NCBI GenBank assembly: GCA_017979445.1
Contig: CM030718.1
Location: forward strand, 16,408,760 to 16,472,759
Direction of reading: 5' to 3'
Length of the DNA stretch: 64,000 nt
DNA from: Akebia trifoliata
Taxonomy: Eukaryota > Streptophyta > Magnoliopsida > Ranunculales > Lardizabalaceae
Below are positions 31,988-43,114 of the stretch, in pieces. The position numbers and the translations under genes were made by a program. Under the pieces are notes generated by a model, which saw nothing but the letters and a program-made list of their open reading frames with translations, ran no database searches and had not been told where the DNA came from. Every line of letters starts with the position of its first letter. Within the stretch, counting starts at the first letter, position 1.

Positions 31988-34174
31988 AAAGGTTCCAATC
32001 TATCTCAAACTCGTGGAAGTACACGGCATATCTCAACATGAATTTTCTAAAGTTGATTTCTCTACGATGTGCATCCCTGTGATAGTTGTTTTGACCAATT
32101 GGTCGATTGGGTTATTATCTATAGCTAGCATCTTGAGTTGACACAAAAAGGTATCTCAGTACATTTACAAGGTCTATGCAGAACATATATTTGAAAGTCA
32201 TTTTTTTTGCGATAATAAATCTTTTGTAAAACATTTTCCTTTTTTTTTTCCTTTGGAAAATATTTTTCTTCTCTTGAAGTGGGTTTGGACCCAAATGAAA
32301 AAAAACTTGAATGCCATTTCGTCTTAAATGGTTCAGCCCATCGTGATCGTTAAATCGAAATGAACTGCGTCATTATGAATCTCTATCATATTTAAAATGA
32401 ATTCTTTATTGGATTTGTGCACCTATTAAACAAATAATTTGATTATCTTGAAGACAAAATTGTAACTTCCTAATCTCAACAATTTATAATGTCCATTTTA
32501 GAAAAATAACCCGGGTATACCCATGATAAGTTCGAGTCGTGACCTATAGGGAGGTTCTTAGACTCTAGGTTTACTATGTGCAATGCAATTTATTTGGTCA
32601 CCCTTGTCCAAGTGCACTTATATACCTCTCGAGCATACTCAATTAGACGATATGTGATGACTTGGTTTGATATACCATATAGGTAATAATCTAAGACTCC
32701 AACTCAAATATCTGAAGTAAAAAAACTAGTTTAATCCCTAGTTGAGAGGGGGCGCACGATGCTGAGCAAGGACACTCTTAAGTCACCTCTTATTTAGAAT
32801 AGACGTTGTCTATCCCCCTAGTACGGCAGTACAACGGGGCAGGATCTCGCTTATGCACTGATTTTGATCAAGAAGTACAATTGGTGAACTTAGATTACTT
32901 CGATATACCGTATAGGTACGAGTCTAGGGTTGTAGCTTTCACAAATGGTTTTAGCATCCCACGAGGGGACCGATCATGTACTAGTACAACGTTGGCAATC
33001 GAAACATATGACTGTGCGGCTTACAATAAGATAAATTCTTAGGTTGCTCCAGCAAGGGTGCATCGATATACTTTTCAGAATCACCTGATCAAATGGTACT
33101 CGTGCCTCAGTTTTATATACCTTATGGTACATGACTGGAGTTGTGGTTTTCATAAATGACGTTGTATCTCTGAGGAGACCGGGCCACGCATTAGTGTCAC
33201 GTTGGCTATTAGGGACATGAAAGGGTGCAATGCAATAAAGTAAACATGTCAGTGGTGTGTGCAAATAAGATAGGATGTGCCCGGGGCATTTTCCAGATGA
33301 ATGGGCCCGTGGGCCAAATCAAACCATCAATACATGGATGCCACATAGATCAAAGAATACCAAATCCATCACATCCACATTAAGATCACGTAGGCACATT
33401 AAAATATACCTATAGAGACCAGGACTTTTCAGATAATTAATCAATAAAGATAGCACATCCATAGTTAAGCGTCGACAAATCAATTTTTTTTAACTTTTTT
33501 TAATTTTTTTTAAAAACAAATGAACTAACATAAAATGACTTTTTTTTTCTTTTTTTTGTCCAACCGAAGATCACTTTGTATTTTCATTTTAATCAATCAA
33601 AAAGTGGCGAGTGGTACGTCCTAAATTTAACAAAAAAGTGATTCGTTTGATCTTTTAAAACTTTAAAACTCAAAACGAAAATAAAGTCCAAGAGGAAAGT
33701 TTCCAAGATTGACGTAAGGAACAAACTGAGTAAAATATTTTTTTTTGAGGCACATTACCTCTGGTTTTTGGCTTGGGCCACAAAAAATTATTTATTTATA
33801 TTTTTTGTATCTCATTTTGTATCCCTACAAGAAGCAAAATAAAAATATTAGTGGAAATGATAGCAAACGGACTCAAAAATCGGAGATCGGACCAGAAAGT
33901 TACAGTTGGTTTAAGTTCTGCTTCCACTTGGTAAAAAAAAATATTTTTTTTTTGGTTAGTTCAAACTAAAGGTACATTGCCTCTATTTTTTGCTTGAGCC
34001 AAATTTTTTTTTCATTTTTTTATTATTTTTTTAATGATATGCACGAATGACAAAAAAAGTAATCGGATAACTAAAGAAAAAAAATTGGATTTCTCCCTTT
34101 TACCCAAGGGAGTAAATAAAGAAAAAAGAAACATTCCTAAACAACTAACACAACAAATACTACAAACAATGTTA
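31988..34174 (-). other. R1 leader
   Basis: No gene. 32500-33300 is related, in inverse orientation, to the R4 leader at about 47160-47950 (shared TGTGATTGGACCCATGGGCC-like, AGGTGATTCTGA and GGGGGATAGAC wording), so R1 and R4 have the same leader type. 33480-34170 is A/T-rich with long T and A runs. Confidence 0.65.
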
Positions 34175-34179
34175 GCTTA
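34175..34179. repeat. Target-site duplication GCTTA, left of the solo LTR (right copy 35954-35958)
   Basis: GCTTA precedes TGAAAGCGCC at 34180 and follows GGTGTCTACA at 35953. Perfect 5-bp match. Confidence 0.92.
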
Positions 34180-35953
34180 TGAAAGCGCCCTCGATCCGCG
34201 GGGTGCGCGGATCCGCTTTTGACCCTTGAGGTTTGGGAGTCGCCACCTAGTTGTTACGGTCTAGGAACCGATCAATGACTCTAAACGGATAAAAACTAAT
34301 CTAAAACAAAAAAAAAAACTGAATTCGGGGATCAAGTTACGGGGTTGGAAGGTGTTAGGCACCAACCCCGCCCGGCCGAAGCCGGTCTCTACTAAATTCC
34401 CAAGTAAATTACATTGCTAAAACCTAGATAAGAAAATAAATAAAAAAATAATACCTTTCCGATGCAAGGACTTTACTCCCTCAGATCTGACAAAAGAGCT
34501 CCTTGTACCGTGCTCCCTTGCTACGTTCTGCTTCCGGATTTGACTTCGGATCTCCGAGGCAAGGTATCTCCTTGTTTTTGAATCTGAACTCTTCAAGTTC
34601 GTTGCGGACTTTGGGGGTGTTTTTAGAAGGCTTTTGGGTGTTTTCTAGACTAAAATTGAAGGAGGGATGTTAACTAAGGAGTTGAGACTCCAAAACTAGG
34701 GTTTATAGGGGGCTAGGGGAGCTTCTAGACCTACTTCTCTTAGGGTTTATAATTTGATACGAAAATAGGGTGTGAGCACCTCTATTTATAGATGTTTTTA
34801 GGGGTTGATTTGGATAGAATTAGTGTTTAATTAGAGATCTTTTAATTAGAGTTGTGTTTTAGTTTGACTTGTTTTAGGTAGAATTATGTTTTAATTAGAA
34901 TTATTTTAGGTAGAATTGTGTTTTAATTCAAATTATTTTAGGTAGAATTATTTTTAAGTTAGAACTCTATTAGATAGAGTTATTATTTAATTAGATCTCT
35001 ATTATGACTTTTGGTCTTACTTGATTGACTTTTAATGTTTTGAATTTAGTCTTAATTGATTGACTTTTAGTATCTTGACTTTAGTCTTGCTTAATTGACT
35101 TTAATTTTGACTTCAGTCTCACTTGATTGACTTTAATACCTTGACTTCAGTCTTGCTTGATTTACTTTTAATTTTTGGAGAAGGCCCCCTTCATTATTTC
35201 TTTGATTCTTTGGACCCCCAAATGGAGGGGTCCTTAAAGAAATATCCCACGAACCCTCAACAATTTTGCCTGAGAGTCCGATTAATCGATTTTTTAGGTT
35301 CAAATTTTTAAATTAATTTCATTAATGTTTAAATTTAATTATTTAATATTTTATTTATTAATTTCGGAATTTTTTATCATGAAAATTGTGAAATTACCGT
35401 TTTGCCCCCGGAGAGGACTTTTCACGTTTCAAGTCGGTTTTTAATGTTCTAGGATGTTTTAGAATCGGTTTTTCGTAAGGAATTCAATGAAAATATTAGT
35501 TTGTGTCATTTATGAAAATTTTTATGTGAAATGATTGTGAACTTTATGAGGGGCATTTTCGTAATTTTGTCAAATTCTGTTAAAATTGGTGAAATGATCT
35601 ATTTGGTTCCGATTTGTTATTTTATGTGTTCGAGAGAGTTTTCCTAAGCGTAACGTAGGCTCTAGGGTTGTTTTGAGGTTAGGGGTATTTTGGTAATTTG
35701 GTCAATTTTTAGTGATTTTCATCGTGAAGCTTCTTTTTGGTTTGCAAGATGATGGTTTCTATGTTTCTGGGGTTGTGTTTTCCTAGCGTAGCGTGGTTTC
35801 TAAGGTTTTGTCAGTTCGAGATACCTCATCCGGATTTCTGAAACACATCTGGTAACAAAATAAAGTAACGGAATACACATCCATCATTGGGAATCCTTGC
35901 GATCGGGTTGACGAGTTGATTAATCAGGCGGATGCAAAAATGGGGTGTCTACA
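34180..35953 (-). repeat. Solo LTR of the R2/R4 family
   Basis: 1774 bp; on the minus strand begins TGTAGACACC and ends GGGCGCTTTCA. It is flanked directly by a GCTTA duplication with no internal region on either side, the mark of unequal recombination between the two LTRs of a former full element. Inserted in the R1 leader, between the PBS and ORF1. Confidence 0.93.
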
Positions 35954-35973
35954 GCTTATAAATAAGAATATTT

Positions 35974-35975
<2 letters not shown>

Positions 35976-36012
<37 letters not shown>
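35976..36012. repeat. (AT)n microsatellite in the R1 leader
   Basis: About 36 bp of AT repeats, between the solo LTR and the R1 PBS. Confidence 0.93.
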
Positions 36013-36015
<3 letters not shown>

Positions 36016-36050
36016 AAATGACCGAGTTGACACGTAGGTAAAGCCTACAA

Positions 36051-36069
36051 GTCCCTAGTGGAGTCGCCA
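36051..36069 (-). promoter_or_regulatory. R1 primer-binding site
   Basis: Minus strand reads TGGCGACTCCACTAGGGAC, three bases after the LTR end. The R4 PBS at 44807 differs by one base. It looks complementary to the 3' end of a plant tRNA-Arg, as reported for Ogre elements; this is from memory and not checked. Confidence 0.85.
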
Positions 36070-36072
36070 AAC

Positions 36073-38154
36073 TGTGGACACGTGATTTATTCATTTTTGA
36101 ATATATCAACCACTTTAAGGGAGGGGGGGGGTTGGAGTCACCACCATTCATTTTAGAAAAAGAGTGTGAATGGTCACTCGGAATGCATTTTTTGAAAAAT
36201 ATGTCATTTTTGGCATTTTAGTGACTCTTGTACGGTTATTGCTCATTTGGTCCAACTTTTGATTTAAGTTAAGGGGGTCTATTTTATGGAGTAGAAAAGG
36301 TGTTAGTCACCCTAGTCCATCCATCGTTGGTGGTAACCTCAGTTTCGGTCCATTTTTGAAGATAAAAATAAAATAAAAAGGAATCAGAAAGATTCGATGT
36401 GTGTCCTCAAGTTCGAGAAACTTTGATGTTGGTTCAAGCCATTAAGGGCACCCTTATTGAAAAAGGAGCCCTTCGATGACTCAAACCATTGTGGTGTGTG
36501 TGCAAAAATATAGAGAAGGGAGGTGTAAGAAGAAAAGGAAAAGTTGGAGAGGAGATAAATGGGTGATCCTTGTCTAATGCCCACCTTATTTTTCTTGACC
36601 TTCTTTGACTTTGTTCAAAAGATGAGTCTTCTATGAATTTCCTTGACTTGCTTAAAAGAGCTGAAAGTTAAGAAAAAGTGTGAGTTGAGTATTGATGGTT
36701 AAGAGTTAAGGTGAGTTGAGAGTTGAGAGTTGAGTATTGAGGGTTAAGAGTTGAGGTGAGTTGAGAGTTGAGATTAGAGGATTGAGTATGATAGTGAGAG
36801 AGAGTGATTTTTTCTTATGAGACTTGGGGTGTCCTTTTTAGGAGATGAGGGGGGTATTTATAGGGGCTTAGAACATACTTTAGGGATATAATGAGATGAA
36901 ATATTAGGAGAGTAGAGGATGACATGAGTTTTGAAGGTGGGGGGTATGAAATTTAGAGTTAGGATGAGGGTAGTTGTGTAATGAAGGTAAATAGGTGATT
37001 TTTGACCCACATGATTTGGATCCTACCCAAACCATTTAGGTAGAGTGTTTGGTGAAGTGAGATGATGGATGTTTAAGAGGGTGGTTGTGATTGAGTGGTG
37101 TATGATTTAAAAGAATGGAGGGTGTAAGAGGGTGGTTAGGAGGGTGAGGGAGATGGTGACATATGACAAGATGTGTGGAGATTAGGGATTTAGATTAATT
37201 GATAGGAGAGAATAAGTGTTTGATTTGAGAGGAGGGGTGTAAGTTTAGGTTGTAGAGATGGGTTTGTAGGTAATGATAATGATAGATTAGGGGAAGGTGA
37301 TGGTTGGTTAGTAGGGGTGATGATAGTAGGTTAGGGGGAGGTGTGGGTTGATGTGATTTTTTAGAGAAAAAGTAATGGGGTAGTTAATTTTTTAGAGAAA
37401 GGTGATGGGAGTTGGTGGTTTGATGAGGGAGGTGAGATGGGTGATAACATGTGTCATTTTTGATGAAAAAGTAATGATTGGTTTGATGTAGGTGGTGATT
37501 TGTGGGTTTGGGTTATGGGTTGGATATGCATTGGATATGGGTTTGGGCTTAGTAGTGCTGAACTTGGGTTTTAAGAGGGTTTTTGAGTTTTTAGGAATTG
37601 ATTGGGGTCATTTCGGATTGGATTTTTGATGGTGGACATGTTTTAGGGTTTAGGTAAAAATGGGGTTGAACTTAGGTTAAGGGAGGGGAGGTGAGAGATT
37701 GATTTGGGAGAGTTGAAGGTTTATGGGCCTCAGGTAAGCTTAGGGTATGTTTGATTTGGGAGCGAAGTGGTGAAGGCTAGGGGAGGTGGTGGGTATCCCA
37801 AGTCTCATTTTTAATTTTTTTTTTTTTTAATTTATTCATTTTTTAAGGTTTTTTGAAATCATTTGATTGATTAAAATGCCACGTGTTGGCAAATCGAGCT
37901 TTCTAGGCCTGTTGGTGCATTTGATTGAAAATCGGGTGTTTTTGGTTTCGAGAGCGGAGCGGTGAATGTGGGGGTAGGTCAAGTCTTTTTTCATGGGTCT
38001 GCTAGTCCCTTAGGGGGTCTTAGGAGCCTTTGATTCGATTAAAATGTCGCATTTCGATGAATTAGGCCTTTTAGGCCCGTCGACTATTTTTATTGAAAAT
38101 CTGGTGTTTTTGGTCCCTTTCGAGTGGGGACCCATTCAAATTGGGGTGTCTACA
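36073..38154 (-). repeat. R1 5' LTR
   Basis: 2082 bp. On the minus strand it begins TGTAGACACC and ends GTGTCCACA, so the ends form a short inverted repeat (TGTxGACAC / GTGTCxACA). It shares only the first bases with the R2/R4 LTR type. A TATA-like box TATAAATA lies at 36862-36855 (minus). The interior has GTTGAGAG / TTGAGG repeats (36670-36780) and G-rich plus-strand composition. Related copy: 58865-60940, in plus orientation. Confidence 0.87.
36855..36862 (-). promoter_or_regulatory. TATA-like box of the R1 LTR promoter
   Basis: TATAAATA on the minus strand within CCCCTATAAATACCCCCC, conserved in position in the related LTR at 60028-60035. Strong plant TATA context. Confidence 0.65.
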
Positions 38155-38335
38155 CAAAACAACCAATGAAAAATTAAATACGGTGTGGGGTTTGAATAAC
38201 CATTCTCCGAACAAATTCTTTGATCTGTGCCTATATCTTATTTGGGGATGTAGAATTGGTTCCCAATTCACCAATTAAGAATCCTTAAAATTTATGAGAA
38301 GTATGATGAATTTACTTATTTTTTCTTTCTAAGCT
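38155..38335. other. Flank of R1, no feature
   Basis: Short AT-rich stretch outside the R1 LTR, with no recognisable element end. Confidence 0.4.
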
Positions 38336-38940
38336 TACATGTTCAAGTATGTATCAACCCATGGAATTTTTGAAGGAACCATTAAGGTTTTTGATGGCTC
38401 TACTTTGAAATCAATGGGAAATAGATTAAAGTTACAAATAAAAGGTACTGCTCTAATAATAGTTTCTTTCTATATTTCCATATAGAGAATTAAATTTCTA
38501 TTTTCATAATGGGAAAGATTCTATTATAGGCAGTGAACATGTGTTAGTAATCCACTAATCACTTACATGACATGCAAATAATCCTGTATTGGTATTCTTA
38601 TTCGGGTTCTGAGATCATTTTCGACATGTTTGATCAATTAGGAATATTAGGAACTTAAATTTATTCAAAGATCTAAAAGAGATTTCTTGGGGAAATTATG
38701 GGGCCAGTTATGCTGTTGAATCTTCTTGGGATTTTACCACAATGGACAAGGCATCATCTCATATAAAGGTCAATTGTGGATTCAACTTTTGTAGTTAGTA
38801 TTTTATGCTCTTTCTCTTTCCAAATATTCTTACTAGTCATTGTTTTTTTTTTTTTTGCTTCAATAGGGAGGTGCCAAGAAGGTGGTAATATGAGCCCCAT
38901 CTACCGATGCTCCTATGTTTGTAGTAGGAGTGAATGAGGG
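38336..38940 (+). pseudogene. Glyceraldehyde-3-phosphate dehydrogenase (GAPDH) fragment, three exons
   Basis: GAPDH converts glyceraldehyde-3-phosphate to 1,3-bisphosphoglycerate. Exon one (38336-38444) reads YMFKYVSTHGIFEGTIKVFD, then NRLKLQIK, and ends at GT. Exon two (38670-38768) reads DLKEISWGNYGASYAVESSW, then FTTMDKASSHIK, ending at GT. Exon three (38867-38940) follows CAATAG and reads GGAKKVVI, stop, APSTDAPMFVVGVNE. These are the NAD-binding domain exons. The stop replaces a Ser codon by a C-to-G change. The catalytic Cys region and the rest (about two thirds of some 335 residues) are absent. It looks more like the cytosolic or GAPCp type than the photosynthetic one. Introns mean it is not a processed copy. 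Confidence 0.88.
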
Positions 38941-40599
38941 GTTATACAAATTGAGCAATGGGCTTAGGAAGGCATATCAACGATTGGTGTCTTTGCATCT
39001 TTGGTGAGAACTAGTTTTGAATTTGGAACCTGCATTTTTGTTTCCCATTCTTAATTTTAGCTGAACAATTTGTTTTACTATATTATTTTTTAAATAGTTG
39101 CTATTGGGATCATAAGTTTTCTATTTTGTTTCTAAGTCGATTTGATGTGAATTAATTTTTTGGGTGGTTAAGATTTAGTTTCTATAAGTGACTTTTGCTT
39201 TATAAATTTTTTTTTTTTTCGCTTTTATGATTTTTTTAGTGTTTTACTTGTTATGATTGGTGAATTAGATGACCATCCTATTGTTTGTTAAACCTCCATA
39301 TTCGACGGCCTTAGACTATTGATTTTTTTTAAGCCCATCTTTCAATAATTTGACAGGCATATTTGATAGGCTGAGACCATGAAATATGAGTTATTTTCAC
39401 ATAGTGTAACCTTGGATTATGTTTCTAAATCCAATAATCAACTTTGACACATAAATATTAGAAAGGTAGTTTAGGTGGTTTTGTTCAGACTCAATAAACA
39501 ATGAATTAAATTAATAATTTGTATTAAGAATTGAATTGTGGTGAAGGAATCACATGTGATACCACAAGCTCATTTCCTAAGCATCAAGCTTCAAGGATTG
39601 TTTTTAACCTTGGATTATGTTTCTAACTTGAAATGATCACTCATATAATTGTAAATTAATTTTACTAATCAAATAAATCTCCTTTATCAATATTAAGTTT
39701 ACGTACCTCTTGATTCATAAATAATTATCCTTAATAGAATAAATAAGTAAGCTTCGATAGCCTAACCTTCACCTCTAGATTCACAAATTTAATTCTTAAT
39801 AAATACGTTTCGATCCCTACAACTTGACAATAACTATAGAATTATAATACATTAAATCAATTATATTTTGTCTAAAAGAGTAAAAAAATAAATTTGAACC
39901 AATCAATTTTTTCAAGAAATTTACCTTCCAATGCAAGAATAAGAGGTCTCCAAGAATATAATAATTGAAAACTTCATAGATCGATTGAATACCCTAGGTT
40001 TGACAGTGTGAGGTCATGAGTATAAGATGAAGAAAAAGCCCCCTACTTTACATTTATACCTAATATTATTGAAATAAAAAATTAATAAAATTAACAATTA
40101 GTGAAGTTGCAAAACTAATATTCTTGAAACATTGTATATGTTCTTGAAGATTTAATGGTACCCAAAAATGAAGTCCATTTTAATACATTTTAAGTGTACA
40201 ATTTATTAAAATATCAAATATACTCAGAAATCATACTTGTAAAATTGAAAAATATTTTTTTAATTACTTTAATGGTCAATAGTTGAGAATCTAGTTCTAC
40301 ATTAGACATATTAAGTAAAGCATATATACCATTATTGAGATGGTAAACTTTGTATTGTTTCAGTTACCATTATTGAGCTATGATTATTTAATTTGCATTT
40401 TTTCTATACAAGCAGGTTTGCTTCCATGTGTCCCCATCATTCTTTTTGTTTAATTACAGCTTGCATTAAACATATTTGTCCATTTTCAAAACCTACATCT
40501 CTTAAATTAAGAGAGCAATCACGGGAGACCCTCGAGGTTGGAATGCACCAACCCATCATACCTCTTCATCATCAAGATTGCAAATAAAGGCATACCATT
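38941..40599. other. AT-rich stretch, no gene seen
   Basis: I see no frame, repeat or element end that I can support. A repeat of AACCTTGGATTATGTTTCTAA occurs twice (about 39405 and 39608). Confidence 0.5.
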
Positions 40600-40835
40600 C
40601 TTCTTTACCACCTGAGGCAAAGGGGGCAACTCGCCTCGACATCATAAGGATGAGATCGGCATTAAGGCAAAATGGGTGGTTAACAACTTCAGTTGAGGGC
40701 ATATGATCCATAAATCAAAGCTACAATAACAGGAGCATTCTTAGCCTTGAAAAACTAGTAAATTTAAATTTAAATTTAAATCAAAGCTAAGTTTGGAACT
40801 TACCTGCAAGAGTGGAGCACATCCTCGAAAAAGTC

Positions 40836-41511
40836 GATCATAACTGGACGAACAAGGCGTGAGAGATTGGAACATTTCACTCAAAAGTATCAGTGCCAAC
40901 CGACGTCCCTCCTGGACTTATTGAATTAAGTGAATAAGAGAAAGATCTATGATGTCTCCGCCATTCGGAAACAAAAGTTGACTCACCACCATCAAAGTGA
41001 GAGCATTAAAGTGAATTAACGGCTTCGAAGGATCCATAAGTCGCTCAATCAAAAAATATTTCGACATTGTCTTCAAGACTGATCCATTATCCAGAATCTT
41101 CAAAAACTTACGGTTTATACCCAGAAAGTCGGAAGCCTCACTTCGGTATCCATTACGCAAAGGCGGAACTACAATCATACCCAACATCTTGAGCCCCAAC
41201 AACACTTCAAACTCCTCAATAGTGGGAGTCATTTCATGTGCCCCAAATCGGAAAAGATTAAGCTCAGGAACCTAACAACCTAACATTGCCTCGATTAGGC
41301 TGCATTGGAATGAAATCTTTGACAAAGAAAGAGTGAATCCCAAATTATTTAAATCCCATTGAACTTTTTCATTATTATCCATACCTTGTACCCAACTACT
41401 CAAGAAATAATCGATAATGCCATACCTTTTCAAGTTGGGAAGTTTAGTAGACACCTCCATGGAGCTTAGGAATAAGCCTTGAAGAAGAAGGAGAGCAAAA
41501 ATCGACACCAA
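40836..41511 (-). pseudogene. R5 ORF1-type protein fragment (DUF7745/plant-mobile-like)
   Basis: 41511-41272 reads SSMEVSTKLPNLKRYGIIDY and LSLSKISFQCSLIEAM; after a stop 41232-40918 reads MTPTIEEFEVLLGLKMLGMI, VPPLRNGYRSEASDFLGINR and FNALTLMVVSQLLFPNGG. A continuation in another frame is at 40910-40836 (LVRPVMIDFFEDVLHSC). The TPTxEEFEVLLG box resembles plant retrotransposon-associated domains of the DUF7745 or plant-mobile type. Function is unknown. Several stops make it non-coding. Confidence 0.6.
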
Positions 41512-41599
41512 ATGTGAAAAAGGGAAGTAAAAATCATAAAAAGTGAAAATGTTAGGGCAAAAACCAGTGCTGAACAGGCTTTAAGGAGGAAGAATTAGT

Positions 41600-41825
41600 A
41601 CTGGTCCTTGGTCCTAACACGGATAAAACCCAAGATCATGTATCCGTGTTTGAAGTATGGATGGAGACCAAAGTAGACTCATCCGTGTCCAAGGCACAGA
41701 TGAAATCATAGTTGGCCGTATTTGTGTCAAAAGCACGGATGAAACCCCAGATGACCCATCCATATTGGGAGTACGAATAAAATTTTGACAAAGTTTATCT
41801 GTGTCAAAAACATAGACCAAAACAT
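41600..41825. repeat. Minisatellite with CACGGATG / CATCCGTG arms
   Basis: About four degenerate units of some 50 bp, each with an outward copy of CACGGATGAAACCC and an inverted copy CATCCGTGTC. A 68-codon open stretch on minus is derived from the repeat. Confidence 0.75.
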
Positions 41826-42499
41826 TTTTACCCCTGGGGGTCCTGAATTATTTGTGCTCTTGAAAACTCAAGACTACTTACACAGTAATCTCATGTCTTG
41901 TGAAAAATAAGTGAGACTCCCACATGCTCGATAGACGCCATCAAAACTCTCAAAAGTCCTCAAAATGTATACCGGGCACGTAGGAACTCGCCATGATCAT
42001 ATTGGATCAGATCAGGCCTTCAAAAACCTCATCACTCACCATCGGGCCCATGGGCCCACAGACGACTAACATCACTTAAGAATACACTCTGAGGGTCGTT
42101 TGGACCTTAATCACACCCTTTACCCGCTCATAAGCTCACCAGTACTCAATAGGCTTATCAAAGCCCTGATGATCGATATCACTCCTTGGAGGCCTATTAA
42201 GGCCTGAATTACTCATATACATGTTCACAATGAAATAATAAAATTCTAAGAACTAATGAACAAATATATATATACAAGAGTTTAAAATGTGTACATGAGG
42301 TGTGAACCTAATACAAAATGTCTAAATATCTTGTAAGGTACAACAAGTTCAGATTGAAGGGGGAGCGTCATCTCGGGTACTTTGAGTCTCTGGGATCGCT
42401 CCAAAAGAAGATCCAGCGATGAAAAGAAAGAAATAAAGCAGATTAAAATACAGGCAGATATATACAGATTACGCAGGAAAATGAACAATTAAAATACAA
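41826..42499. other. R5 noncoding sequence
   Basis: No convincing coding frame. 68-codon open stretch at 42488-42282 (minus) is hydrophobic but matches nothing known to me. Confidence 0.4.
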
Positions 42500-43109
42500 A
42501 TGCTTACCCTAGGAGGTGTCGGAGGGCGTGCAGAGGTGCTCGCTTCGTTTCGGCTTCGATGATAATCTTGAAAAAGAGCGTAAGAGAACTAGTTAAAACA
42601 ATATGCAAATAAGCTACAAATAGAAGAGGAAAGGAAGAAACTATATACCATCTCGGCCTACAGACGGGATTTTCGTAAGGCCATCTCAAGCTCTAGCTCC
42701 TGGATGCGAGCTGCTTGTGCCTCAAGGTGAGCCCCCTGCTCCTCAATACAAGCAGGCTGCTCCTCAACCTCAGTTTTAGAGGCCCTCCACCTATTCTCTA
42801 TCTGCCCTCGTTGCCTGAGCTTCGATCACATCGTAGCCCTCTCGGAGGTGACGAAGATCATTGACTTAAAAGTAAGAACCCAAACCAGATGAGAATGATA
42901 AGAAGCATAAAGTTCTGAGGAAAAGAGATACAGGGACAAAATATGTACGGTGATAGCATGCTATTAGAGTAGGACCCCTCCGATCTCTATAATCCTGGCC
43001 CGAGTAGTGATTGCAAGCATGATGCACCCAATAGAGGCCTCTCGGAACCAGGCCTGGTAGTTACCGCCTCTCACCAGTCCAGCAGCATCTACGTCCCTTA
43101 CTTGGGTAA
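42500..43109 (-). pseudogene. R5 ORF1-type protein, central part with coiled-coil
   Basis: Reading leftwards from the R4 junction: TQVRDVDAAGLVRGGNYQAW, then REASIGCIMLAITTRARIIE, and further left a heptad-rich Glu/Gln/Ala segment (near 42790-42660, GAHLEAQ and RIQELELEMAL in different frames) that would form a coiled coil. Broken by stops. The upstream part is at 55091-56720. Confidence 0.6.
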
Positions 43110-43114
43110 GATAT
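43110..43114. repeat. Target-site duplication GATAT, left of R4 (right copy GATAC, 55086-55090)
   Basis: Four of five bases match; the difference is a C/T transition. The R5 sense frame is restored when the element and one copy are removed, supporting GATAC as the original. Confidence 0.8.

Larger units (their letters stand above)
1..38154 (-). mobile_element. R1: Tat/Ogre-type Ty3/gypsy retrotransposon, interrupted by three insertions, incomplete at left edge
   Basis: Seen: read right to left there is a 5' LTR, a PBS, a long leader, an extra ORF upstream of gag, tandem repeats, gag, protease, RT/RNase H and integrase. Its own DNA is 1-2410, 11145-17862, 31489-34179 and 35959-38154; the rest is later insertions (a CACTA element, R2 and a solo LTR), each bounded by its own target duplication. 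Known: Tat/Ogre elements are very long, carry an extra ORF before gag, and were reported to prime from tRNA-Arg. Inferred: one element. The reading frames continue in sense across the CACTA and R2 insertion points, which supports this. The 3' LTR must lie left of the window. It is not functional: stops and frameshifts occur throughout. Confidence 0.82.
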
